Below, one piece after another: positions 1 to 10,902 of a stretch of 64,000 bases of DNA (positions are counted from its first letter, which is position 1; every line of letters begins with the position of its first letter). This DNA is from Trichoplax adhaerens (taxonomy: Eukaryota; Placozoa; Uniplacotomia; Trichoplacea; Trichoplacidae): assembly GCF_000150275.1 (NCBI RefSeq), contig NW_002060943.1, positions 11,842,878 through 11,906,877 of the forward strand, written 5' to 3'. The position numbers and the translations under genes are program-made. Below the pieces are notes generated by a model. That model had not been told where the DNA came from. It searched no databases and saw only the letters and a program-made list of their open reading frames with translations.

Positions 1-662
1 AAGTTAAATGAATTAATGAATGAATGAATTTATTATACAAACACACACGATAGTCGCTAACTCTACTCAAAAGTAATCAAGTTATTAGCCTAGCACAGAG
101 ATATTACAGCTTAAACTGCTTGATTATACATTACATGAGCGTATTCATCCGATCATACACAACATATTGATTGGTTATAATCCATCGCGCTATATTCCAA
201 TCAAGTGCGAGAACATGAACGAAGGAGGAAGTAAAAGAGAGTTGAACGAGTAATATTGATGTCATAGCTACAGTGTACAGTACAAAGGAAGTCTATAGTA
301 CACTCCAGTACTGTAGCATAGTGGAAGAACGGTACTGGTGGCTTCCCCTGTGCACAGCGTTTACACTAGATAGACCTGTCAATAAAAAGACCTTTTTGAA
401 TAAAGTAGTCTACAGTACAGTATAGTTCGTACAGTGTATAGTACTGTAAACCATACTGGCCTGCAGACTGCAGTTGAGCTGAGCAACTTGATTGCAATCA
501 TGGAGAGCAGTGTGGAAGACGCTGCAGAATGATCAATTTAAATAGTCCACTGTCCGTTAATTTGCAATTCAATCCATGAAATAAATTGTATTCAATTCAA
601 GCTAATCTTAGTTAGAACTTGAATCTTCAACTATTTTATCCTTATACAATACTTGGCATAAG
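1..662. other. Region upstream of MTIF2
   Basis: No coding exon was recognised. The stretch at about 285-450 is rich in tacagtac/gtactgta words, the same pentamer-type repeat seen in the other 5' intergenic gaps of the window. It probably holds the MTIF2 promoter and 5' UTR, but no clear TATA box could be assigned. Confidence 0.5.
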
Positions 663-3600
663 ATGATGATACGCTCCAACATTCTCAACTTGGTGACTCC
701 GAAAATTGCACAGGTACACCGCCGACTGCATGAAGAGTCTGTTAGAATAGTTGTATATCACAAGTAGACGAGATATTCTTGTGCAGTGAGATTGATAGCT
801 AGAGCAATACTAAACTGTAAATGCATCATTACCATGTAACAAACGATGAATTGATTAGATCATACTGTACGCGTATAGAGTACAATTTTATGGTGATATA
901 CCTTTCAGCAGCAATGTACAGTAGAATTTCTTTCTGTCTCTTAATATTGCGATTGACGTCATTATCTTAATCTAGTTTGGCCTTTGGCGACCGCCACTGT
1001 TGCTGCGGCTTTTTTCTTCTAGTCAAGTCAATTATTTCGCCAAAAAGAAATCCAAGGAAGCTAAAAAGGTATATCTTAACTTATTCTGGAGTATTTGAGA
1101 TGTTTTACCAGTAGACTGCCTGTACCATATTATAATGCGGTATCAATGAATGAATCGTTTCTCTTAAGTCAAGAGTGTGTATTGCATATCCATTTAGTTA
1201 TCGTCAACACAAATCCTACTACGCTCTAACATGAGCCTTCTCCAGTTTGCAAATGAAATCAAGGTAGAGCCAGGTAAGATTTCTTATTCTCTTTAAAATT
1301 ATCAGAACCGTCAAACTGCTAACTGCAGTATTGAGTTCGCCGTAATGCTTATGCTTATTATTAAGTCTACAACTTTCTTGATCGATATAATTGCATGTGT
1401 ATCTTATATTTGCCTCTAAGTTTATGCTCAAACTGAAATGATTCATGAATTGAAACTAACTATATGATACAAATATCCGTGCAAAATCCTTTAAAATTAT
1501 CTACAATATACCTACATCATTCCTTTCAGAAATTTTATGCCGAAAACTGCAAGAGTTAGATGATACCAATCAATACAAGATGGATACAAGTAAGCATTAG
1601 TCGTGCCTTCGTACAAGATCTCACTACAGTTTAAATATGTTACTCACTGTTCCAATTGCAAACTTATCAATTTCATTAATCGAATTCCATGGGTATATAC
1701 TGTAGTAAAGTCGTATGAGGTGCAGTGTAGAATGATAAAACGAAAATCAATTGACTTTTAGTATTATCCTTTACATGATGAGATGCTCGCCTAAGTCATT
1801 GAAAATTGGGTTGATTTTGTTAATATCCCTATTCTAGTCTTAAGTAGAGATCTGCAAGATTTACTATTATTAGAATATAATATAGCAGCTGACGAAATAT
1901 CTCACGGTACATCCCCTAGCAGGTAATGTTAATATGATTTCACCATCGATATGTTGTTATGGATGCAATTTGGTACATTGTTTAATGGACGTCTAATAGT
2001 AATCTTTTATTATCGTAGTGTATTAGAGGATAAGGCAGCATTGGTAACTCGACCACCAGTTGTAACCATCATGGGTCATATTGATCATGGAAAAACAACA
2101 CTTTTAGATCAGTTACGCCACACGTCAGTTGCAGCTGGTGAGGCTGGTGGAATTACTCAACATATTGGAGCATTTTTAGGTCAGTATTAGAATTTCTATC
2201 TTACCCTTAGTTGCTACTGCTACTACTTTGTATTGCATTATTATTGGAAACAGTATTTAATTAACAGATGCGTAATGATAATCTTTGCACCTCAGTTAAC
2301 GTCGCAGAAGGAAAACAAATTACCTTCCTGGACACGCCTGGTCATGCCGCTTTCACTTCTATGAGAGCTCGCGGAGCTAACGTTACTGATGTTGTAGTTT
2401 TAGTAATTGCAGCTGATGATGGAATTAAACCACAAACAACTGAATCTATAAAATATGCGAAATTAGCTGGAGTACCGATTATTGTGGCAATAAATAAAAT
2501 TGACAAAAAAGGTACAAATATTAGTAAAGTTAAATTAGAGTGTTTACGAAACGGATTGCAATTAGAAGAATATGGAGGAGAAATTCAAGCTATTGAAGTT
2601 TCTGCCCTGAAGGTATCTTGTTAACTATTGACGCGAACTCTTCTTCCTGTATCCGTTATAACTGAAATTTATTAACGGTGTATTGATTATGGTAGGGGAC
2701 AAATTTGGATAACTTAATCGAAGCTATATTAATACACGGCGAAATAGCTAACTTGAGAGCTGATCCTACATCTACCGTAAAAGGAGTCGTTATCGAATCG
2801 AAAGTTGATAAAGGCTTGGGGTTTGTCTTTGTTAGCGATATATACATGTTTTCTGATAAATATGAAAATATTCGCTCATGTCTCTCTTCTGGTAGGAACG
2901 TTTCAACTGTTTTAGTGGAACGTGGAACTCTGAGGAAAGGGCAGTTTTTAGTCAGCGGCTCTACTTTTGCAAAAGTAAGCTTAAATGTTTGTCTATTGAA
3001 TATACGTATCCCAGCGGTATGATAAGTTTATGACTATATTACTTTATACCAAGTATTCATTGCTAATAGGACGAACTGTAAGATTATTTATTTTAGTAAG
3101 CCTAACATTTCTATCACCTATCCGATTTCCTATCTATAAATAAAAATTTGAGATGTTATAGTTAATGATTTCAGATTATCAAATACTATAGAAAATTTTC
3201 TTCTATCCTTTCAACAGGTCAGATTACTTTTAAATCACGCCGGCAAACAAATTAAAGAAGCGTTACCTTCTCATCCAATCCAGGTTGCCGGATGGCGGAA
3301 TTTACCTGAAGTAGGAGATGATGTAATACAAACCAACTCAGAGGTAAAGCAACAATCTAATTCATATTAGCTATTAATATTATGTTAAAATACAAATTAG
3401 TTACAGGAAAATATATATATGTAATAGCTAAATTTCTGACATTAGCCGCAAACTTATAGCATTACAATGCTTGATTCTCCAGCCTTATCATGTCTTGCCA
3501 TTGTTTTTTAAGGCTGAGTCTCGCGAGTTGATAGATATTAGGAATTTAATATTAAAAAGGCGTCGAGAAGAAGCTAATTCGGTAGTAGCGCTTAAAAGGA

Positions 3601-4724
3601 AGCAATCAGAAGGTGTCTTGAAAAACAAAAATAAGGGAGATTCGATCTTGGATACGGCCGAGGAGCAAAATGAACTGCCTAAGCTTGCTATTGTTTTAAA
3701 AGGTATACAGCATTACTAAAGTTTACATTTCATCGTATTACTGTAGTTGCCACGTAGAATTTCATGATGGTATTTCTCATGATTTTGTAATAATAAGGAG
3801 ATGTCACTGGATCCGTAGAAGCTGTTATAGAAGCTATACAAACTTTTAAATCGAACGCTATCGAGATCAAGATACTCGAATCAGGCGTTGGACCTATAGT
3901 TGAAAGTGACATCGAATTGGCTGATTCTTTTCAAGGCATGTGTCATTAATTTTTCATGGAGTGTCCATAAGTATTGCACTTTCGATTAACTTTATTCTCT
4001 AAACTTGACTTAGGCATTATCCTAGGATTTAACGTTAAACCAACGAAAGAATCTAGACAATTAGCCAAAAAGCTGGACACATATATATACTCTAGTAATA
4101 TAATTTATAATCTGCTGGAAATTGTTAAGGTAGTGCTTTAGAAGTGTATTGTGAAGTAACTCTGTAATCATTTAAGATCACTACCGGAAAAAAATAAGCA
4201 TTAGTATTAATCATATAATCAAATATATTAATCAACTAAATTTTATTATTCCTATTTCAAACTTATAGAAGGAAGTTTTGGCTAGATTGCCGCTAATCTC
4301 AAAGGAAGAATTTGTAGGAGAGGCTAATGTATTACAAATATTTGATATTGGTGTAAGTAACCGTAAGACGGTACAAGTAGCTGGATGTCGTATCTTAGAG
4401 GGTGCCTTGCAGAGAAACGCAGTATTTCGAGTTTCTAGGAATTCTGAAGTTGTATATGAGGGTTTGTATTTTACTATATCGTATAGTCTTTATATTCAAT
4501 TTTACCTTTTTAAAGCATTTGTTGAACTACTGTATATAACATTCTTCTTATTTATGATAGGTCCAGCTAATTCACTGAAACATCTGAAAAACGATGTGGA
4601 TATAGTTAAAAAGGGTCAAGAGTGTGGGATTAGTTTCGGAAATGCATGTACAGTTGAAGAAAATGACAAAATAACTTGTTTTACTATCAAAAAGACCGAG
4701 CAAACTGTTGATTGGGATTTTTAA
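663..4724 (+). CDS. MTIF2: Mitochondrial translation initiation factor IF-2 (15 exons)
   Basis: Translational GTPase that places initiator fMet-tRNA on the small mitochondrial ribosomal subunit. Exons: 663-713, 976-1068, 1198-1273, 1530-1589, 1886-1922, 2019-2179, 2296-2612, 2696-2820, 2896-2974, 3218-3343, 3513-3702, 3798-3935, 4014-4129, 4269-4461, 4561-4724; all phases agree, giving 641 aa (human about 727). The first exon starts [10 protein letters not shown], basic and hydrophobic like a mitochondrial presequence. G motifs are visible: GHIDHGKT (about 125-132), DTPGH (172-176), NKID (226-229) and SAL. Domain II has RGTLRKG, and the IF2-C domain ends in DWDF. The start could be the second of two adjacent ATGs. 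The 1886 acceptor has an alternative 3 nt downstream (1889). One intron is GC-AG and one 75-nt intron is open in frame; both are listed separately. The gene converges with RPS27A. Confidence 0.95.
2821..2895 (+). other. MTIF2: 75-nt in-frame MTIF2 intron
   Basis: The reading frame runs straight through this segment without a stop. However, family alignment wants the glycine of DKGLG joined directly to [10 protein letters not shown], and the ends are GT...AG (gtttgt / tctggtag). It is 75 nt, a multiple of three, so retention would insert 25 residues into domain II. I call it an intron from conservation only. Confidence 0.75.
3936..4013 (+). other. MTIF2: GC-AG intron in MTIF2
   Basis: The exon ends CAAG and is followed by gcatgt; the next exon starts after ttag with GCATTATCC. 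Only this junction keeps the frame through the conserved stretch ([12 protein letters not shown], human FDG-VIYGFNV). No GT donor nearby gives an open frame, so this is a GC-AG intron. Confidence 0.8.
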
Positions 4725-5723
4725 GGATATTGGTAGATTTTTAAATTCCTCGGGTATTTCATAACAAGTTATGCTATTGCCTCAATGAACATTATTTAGG
4801 TCTGAATTAATTTTCTTGATTTTGAATTTGGTTATGAGATACCTGATAATACTCTCATGGATTAACCTGGTCAATGTCATTTTTAGCAAATTTATTATGT
4901 GATGATGTATGTTATTTATACACCGTACTACTAAAATTATGCAATAAAGAGCGATATTATTATAGAAATTAAAAGTAATATTGTGCATTACACAGCCGTG
5001 CGTGCTTTCCTCATGCGGATCTACCCTAAAATTCCTCAATAATGGAACTTTATTGTTGATTCAACTTACCTAATTTTAAGAAATATGCGTGTTTTAAATA
5101 TGAAACTTTACAGGTTTATCCTATGTTAAACGATAAATTTTCGTTGTAAACTGAAGTCAAATGTAACATAGGCTCTATTTTTAACCTTGGTTCCGATCTC
5201 TAGAGAGCGAACAATTTCAGTAATTCACATACAGAAACTCAAAAAAGTTATCGTAGGTAAAACCGAAAGACCCCAATGTACACTGAATAGTTAAGTAATC
5301 TAACCAGAATTACGAAGGATTATCGGAAGCCAGACATAAGAACACTAAGAGTTTCAGTATACAAGTCTACACCACCAAGGGCAGGCCTAAGATACCCTTC
5401 GATTTGCAATATTACTTAGGTCAATGTACTATTTGTGCAGCAAATTGTGCTTTAACGTAAAAGAACATGCCGAATTCTCTTCTTTTCCATTAGTAGCACG
5501 AATAATAAAGCAGGATACAAGTGATTGGAAGCAATTCCATACGTCATTTCTAGTAGTAGGATATAACTGATAGCTTTGCAGCAAGTTTACAGTGGTTAAT
5601 CGACGATCGATGCTGATTAAAATTGACAGTTTTTATTTTGTTACACCACTATCATCTCATAATGATTTACAGTACAAATGCGGAAATGAAACAATGCATA
5701 AGTATTTAACGTTATAAAATGCA
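4725..5723. other. Convergent 3' gap MTIF2/RPS27A
   Basis: Shared 3' region of two converging genes. AATAAA at 4943-4948 could serve MTIF2, and TTTATT at 5632-5637 (AATAAA on the minus strand) lies about 87 nt past the RPS27A stop. No repeats or coding exons were seen. Confidence 0.55.
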
Positions 5724-6490
5724 TTACTTCTTCTTTCCACCTTTGGCGGACTTGGCTTTTTCTTGTTGCTGCTCCTGTGTAAATACGAATGTTGCACCAC
5801 ATTTTCCACAATATTGACGATCAAAATGATTTGCCATAAAAACACCAGCTTCATAAGGGCATTCACGACGTAAACGGGTAATTTTGCCATTTTCATCCAC
5901 TCTGTAGTACTTTAATACAGCCAATTTTACCTTCTTTTTCTTATGCTTGTTTTTCTTGGGTGTCGTGTAATTCTTCTTCTTACGTTTTTTAGCACCACCA
6001 AGCAAATTCAATGTCAAATCTAGTGTAGATTCTTCTTCAATACCACATCCTGCGATCAGTTGATAATCTTCTAGCGTTCTACCAGCGTATGTCAATCGTT
6101 GCTGATCACATAAGACGCCTACAAGTATGAACAATGTCCTTAATATTCTATCCTACGATCGACATAAAGTACCCGTAAGCCGTACATGATCTAAATCTAG
6201 TGCCTGATATTGAGTTCAAAGATAGTCAGTACTGTACTTGTTACTGTACGTATTTAGTGTCTACTTCATCGATCAATATTAACCTTCTCTGCCTTCAATT
6301 AAGTTCTTAACATCTTGGATAGTTTGGTCACCAGTCACCTAAGGATAACGTAAAACGTTGTCGATTCAGTTTATTTTTTTATTGGTTAGTGAAAGCTTTT
6401 CGTCTGATCGAAATCATAAGCGTCTGATAATCATGCAGTTACCTGGAGAGTGATCGTTCGACCGTCTATTACTCTAGTGAAAATCTGCAT
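5724..6490 (-). CDS. RPS27A: Ubiquitin-like / ribosomal protein S27a fusion (eS31), 3 exons
   Basis: Fusion precursor: an N-terminal ubiquitin-like domain (residues 1-76) followed by 40S protein S27a. Exons on the minus strand: 6443-6490, 6284-6338, 5724-6118; 165 aa (human 156). The S27a part is strongly conserved, with AKKRKKK right after GG, then [10 protein letters not shown] and [11 protein letters not shown]. The first 76 residues align with ubiquitin without gaps but are divergent. Lysines 6, 11, 29, 33, 48 and 63 are R, R, L, R, R and E; only K27 remains. Ile44 is Thr, Val70 is Thr, Arg72 is Asn, Arg74 is Leu, and the end is LLGG. The diglycine junction is kept, so processing by a ubiquitin C-terminal hydrolase-type protease is likely. 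In S27a, the segment between the first Cys (RREC) and GVFM is four residues short, so one of four zinc cysteines is missing. A lysine-rich C-terminal tail is added. Confidence 0.95.
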
Positions 6491-7812
6491 TCTTCTACCT
6501 AAATTGGCCAAAATTAATAATGGTTTTAACTCTACTTTACAAATTATTAACGGCAATCGAACTTACTTAACGGATTAACTCAAGGATAAGTCAAAAAGTA
6601 ACCGATAATAAGAAACGATTCTAATACAGTTATAAAATAAGAATATTATTTTGCAAATCCAAATTACCTTTCCTCCTCACTTTACAACACTACACAGTCA
6701 GCCACGCGACATGAAGAGAGAGAAATCCCACAAAGCCATGCGATATTTTATAAGGCAATTATGCGCCGGCGCAGTATGTCTATGAGCGGACCATGCGCCA
6801 TAAGAGTAGTACGATACCATATTAACTGGAAGTCTGTATGTACTGTACTTCACTGGTGTACTGTACACTATATAGTGTACGGTGATCTACAAAACGAATG
6901 CGATGCTTGAAAACGGCTGTACGCCGGCGCAGTAGGACTATGAGCGGGGCTGGCCACGAGCCATACAGTACTGTACACTGTACACTACTGTACACTTTGT
7001 ACAGTATAATACTGTACAGTACTGTACAGTACTGTACATACAGTATAGTCAATTATGGACTACTTAAAGAAAACCTTCCAAGTATCTGTCCATCAATATG
7101 GTTTTTACTTTTTACCATAGAGATATAAGAAGAAAGTTTTTATTTCTTTATGATTTAACACTAATTTTTACTGCGGTTTTTGCCAGTTGAAAAGTACGCT
7201 TATACAGTACAGTACTGTACATTGTACACTGTGGTTTACAGTACAGTACTGTACTGTACGGTACTGTAGTTCCTGGTTAACTACATGACGGGAATTGCCT
7301 ACAGCAGTATAAGCTTTCGTATCGGAACATAATATCCCTGATCTAGCAATCTGAAGTTAAAACCTCGGACATACAGATGCGCGGACATATTGTATATCAG
7401 CTACGTAAGCACTACAGGTACGCAAACAAGCAACAGGTAAATTACTCATCCTGCACTTGGTTGTCTTGGAGACAGCGACTATTAACTACGATATGGATGA
7501 GTTACGACTGTAACTTTTTAAGTAAATAAATTATCATTTCTCTCATTTTGAGATGCTTCGTAATCGTATATCACGTAGCACAATGTACTTGTTGTAAAAT
7601 AAAAGTAGATGCGTAAGCTGATCAAATAGAAATTTATTCGTTTCCGAACCGGGCATCTAAATTAAAGTACTGTAATACGAGTCATTATCATGCGATAATA
7701 TGATAACTCAACAGCCGAGATTACAATTAGTAGTTTAATCATTGCCAATTTCGCCATCACAATATACAATACATTAGAATTATCCTCCCGTTTAAATCCT
7801 ACCAAATTAAGT
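6491..7812. other. Divergent 5' gap RPS27A/STPG4-like
   Basis: Probable shared promoter region. No coding exon was seen. It holds two related segments with cgccggcgcagta and ctatgagcgg words (about 6765-6805 and 6910-6960) and dense tacagtactgta palindromes. Confidence 0.55.
6836..7268. repeat. GTAC/AGTAC palindromic repeat clusters
   Basis: Clusters at about 6836-6880, 6962-7045 and 7203-7268 consist of overlapping tacagtac, gtactgta and gtacagtactgtac words. The repeat is nearly self-complementary, so both strands show spurious open frames here. The same family recurs at 17.8 kb, 44.7-46.7 kb and 47.9 kb. Confidence 0.85.
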
Positions 7813-10286
7813 ATGACAGAAATTATTGAAGAGAAAAAACATTTTCAAACTTTTCCCCGACGTAAAGGACGGAAATCTGACGTTCATAGCGAAAAGCACA
7901 AGTCTATATCTGCTGCTAAATTAAAAGCATTATCCAAACCCAAGGTAAGGAAGTATTTTTTAATTAATTAATTATTTACTTAATATCGCGAAAAATCGTA
8001 GTACATTATACGATTATTAGTCATCAAGTTCACCAAAATGGTTAATATGCCCTGATGTGATAGATACTCTTGCAACTTTTTTGGTTATTTATTTTAGCAT
8101 CGACCACCAGTATTAGGACGAAAGAATGTAATATCTGAAAGAGAATGGTGGAGAAAGGAAATTAAAGTAAGTAAATAAGCTAGTAGGTAATGGCTACTAA
8201 ATACTGTAAATACCCCAAAATTGTTCTTGGTACTTAGTATCACAGTATTATGCTATATGATAGTGTTGCTATATACTGAGAACTTGCTTTAGTGCAGTAA
8301 GTACTATTTCAACGCTCTTTTGAATATACGAATCGTTCAATCAAGATAATTTATCCAGTATAAAGTCATCGCATACCATTCCACTATTATAAATAGACTG
8401 TGCAATGATGTGAATCTGTTAGTAAGTAAAAGATTACATTACTATGCAATACGATCATAATAATATTATTGGTTATAGCTTTTATAGCATTCGGACCATA
8501 GCACTTATTTGATAAATTTTTTGGCTTAAATTTCTGGTTCTAGGAGATTTATAAATTTAACCAAATAAAAATATTCTACTCTATTGTAAATCATTACGAT
8601 CAAATATAATTATTGTCTTTTAAACCATTAATTTTAAGCAAACTAATCTGCTAATTGATGAATAATTTGCATTAAGGACACTCCCGAACCTGGGGCATAT
8701 GATATTCCAACTTTTGTCGATGATCTACATCGTAAGCAGCAGTGCTATAGCTTTAAAACAGAGTCTCGTGAAAAGAGATTACCACTAATCCTAGAATATA
8801 GCAAAAGCGGTCAACAATTATTACCTGGAGCTTATGATAAAGAAGATTTTCTAGATGTATTACAAAGATCGCGTAGAACATATTCTTTTAAAAGTGTTGA
8901 TAGAGAAAAGAACGCTAACATTGGCGTTTATGACAAGGTTCGAGCACATTTACTTAATTATTGCGCAAATAACGTCATAATTCTCATATTATTTGCTAAA
9001 TAAATACGTAAGTCAGTAATCTGAAATATACTTACTGACAAACTTTTCAAACTGAAGCATATTATTGTCAGCATATTCAAGTACATTCACTTTATTTAGC
9101 AACCTTTTATTTACTGATCGCTATAGGAAGTAGATACTAATCCAGCACAATATGAAATTGCAGATTTTGCAATTCACAAAGAACCATCTAGGTAATTTGA
9201 AGTAGTTTAATTTGTGCATAGTAAGGGTGTGATACCTTACTTCGTTTTCGCTAGTTAAGAAATCTATTTCATTATCGTAATTTACTGTCGTTATTCCTTT
9301 TGGTAATATTATACATTTATTCTTAAAACCAGACATGCAGCATTCAAGTCTGTCATCAAGAGATTCCCTCCCGTTCCTTTTAGACCGGTAACAATTTATT
9401 ATAATTAACGATATTTTAAGATAACTGAATTTAGCTAATATTTCAACTACAACAATAATCTACTTTAAACGTTATGCACTCACTACAAGGTGTATACCAT
9501 ATTATATAGCTAGAGTGAAAGTTACGATCTATTACCAACATGTATTTAATTCTCCTTCACGCGGTCACACATACAGTAGGCTAGGAGTATAACTTGTTCT
9601 TTTCATCAAGTTGGCCTTCAGTTAATAAATACGACAAACCGTAACAGTTATAGAAAATTATGACATACGTGTAAATAAAATACAAGCCGTAGCTCCGAGG
9701 GTGTAAAGATTTATACTTCTTCATTTAATATTGCGCACATCTGTATACGAGTACAGTATACAATTATACATCTACACACACCCTTATTTGCTACAATCTA
9801 TTATGCAATTAGTTTGAATCTGTCCTATCAGTAATGAGATTGTAAAACATAGCTACTGTAATTAGCTGAAATCATTACAAAGATTCTGCATCAATACAGA
9901 TAACTAAGGGCGTCAGCAATTCTAAAATAAAACGCTTTATTGTGTTCACTTATGCAACATGTACATGTAATATTCAGGCATATGGACCTGGGCCTGGCGA
10001 ATATCAAATCCCAGAAAAAAAGAGCAATACATCATGTGTTTCAAGCTTTAGATCAACTATTCCGCGATTATCATCATCAAGCACCGTAAGTATCTAAATT
10101 AATATTATTTTAAGTAATACTAAATGTCGATCTCATCAGTTATAATTAACTAACGATTGGTTACAGAAAGTACCCGGACCAGGAAGTTATCTACAAACTT
10201 ATCAAGATCCAAATATAAATGAAATAGAGCGATCTAAAGGAGTATGTGGTTCATTTTTTCATACGATTGCACCTAGCAAGAAGTAA
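7813..10286 (+). CDS. STPG4: Sperm-tail PG-rich repeat protein, STPG4-like (7 exons)
   Basis: Exons: 7813-7944, 8098-8166, 8677-8937, 9127-9191, 9333-9387, 9978-10085, 10167-10286; 269 aa, all phases compatible. The protein carries repeated PG motifs typical of sperm-tail (SHIPPO-type) proteins: TPEPGAYDI, LLPGAYD, TNPAQYEI, YGPGPGEYQI and KVPGPGSYLQ. The EREWWRKEIKDTPEPGAY stretch resembles the N-terminal region I remember for STPG4; that subfamily assignment is less sure than the family. A basic N-terminus (FPRRKGRK) precedes the repeats. There is no signal peptide or membrane segment. Family members are associated with axonemes or microtubule inner proteins, and placozoans have cilia, but the role here is inference. 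The gene converges with TTC7. Confidence 0.8.
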
Positions 10287-10902
10287 AATTGCTATATAGT
10301 AGTAAAGTTGTAATGAGGACAAAGGAAACGTCAATCAGATACATTTTAAGTAACAACAAAAAACTATTGCAAAATAGGTATATTTAGGACTAAAAATTAA
10401 TTTTATTACCAAATGTTCTCACTTTTTGTACAGTGTAAAGTTTGAAAATCTGTTGTAGTGAGCAAATCGCTAGAACAGTTTTAACATAGAGGGCTATAAA
10501 ATAGTTACTACCAGCCTGTTGTCTTATTATGATATTTAACGTATGAAGGTTTGTTTGGTGTGAGATAAGACAAAATTTATATTTTGACAAAGGAAACATA
10601 CTTAAAAATATATTCTTTAACGTGCAAATATATGTAATTTTAGTAAATATCTACATACAATACGTCTATGGTATTTATATATACATCGGCTACTAGCATA
10701 CATTGCAAGAGTATATAACAAACAGAAAAAACTGATTAATTCTTAAATCCAGTAACATTATATCGTAAATACTAATTGAGGCATTATCAACATTGTCTAT
10801 TCTAAAAACTTATCCAATGTAAATTCATGTTTTGAAAACTGTCGTTTGTATTTCTTTCATTAATTCATCTCATGGATATTGACTGACGACGAATGTATCA
10901 AT
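10287..10902. other. Convergent 3' gap STPG4-like/TTC7
   Basis: Plain AT-rich sequence between two converging stops. I see no exon, repeat or hairpin of note. Confidence 0.5.

Noticed and set aside
6822-7128. Overlapping open frames on both strands
   Set aside because: Both are produced by the self-complementary GTAC repeat; translations are low-complexity Y/T/V/L/S strings.
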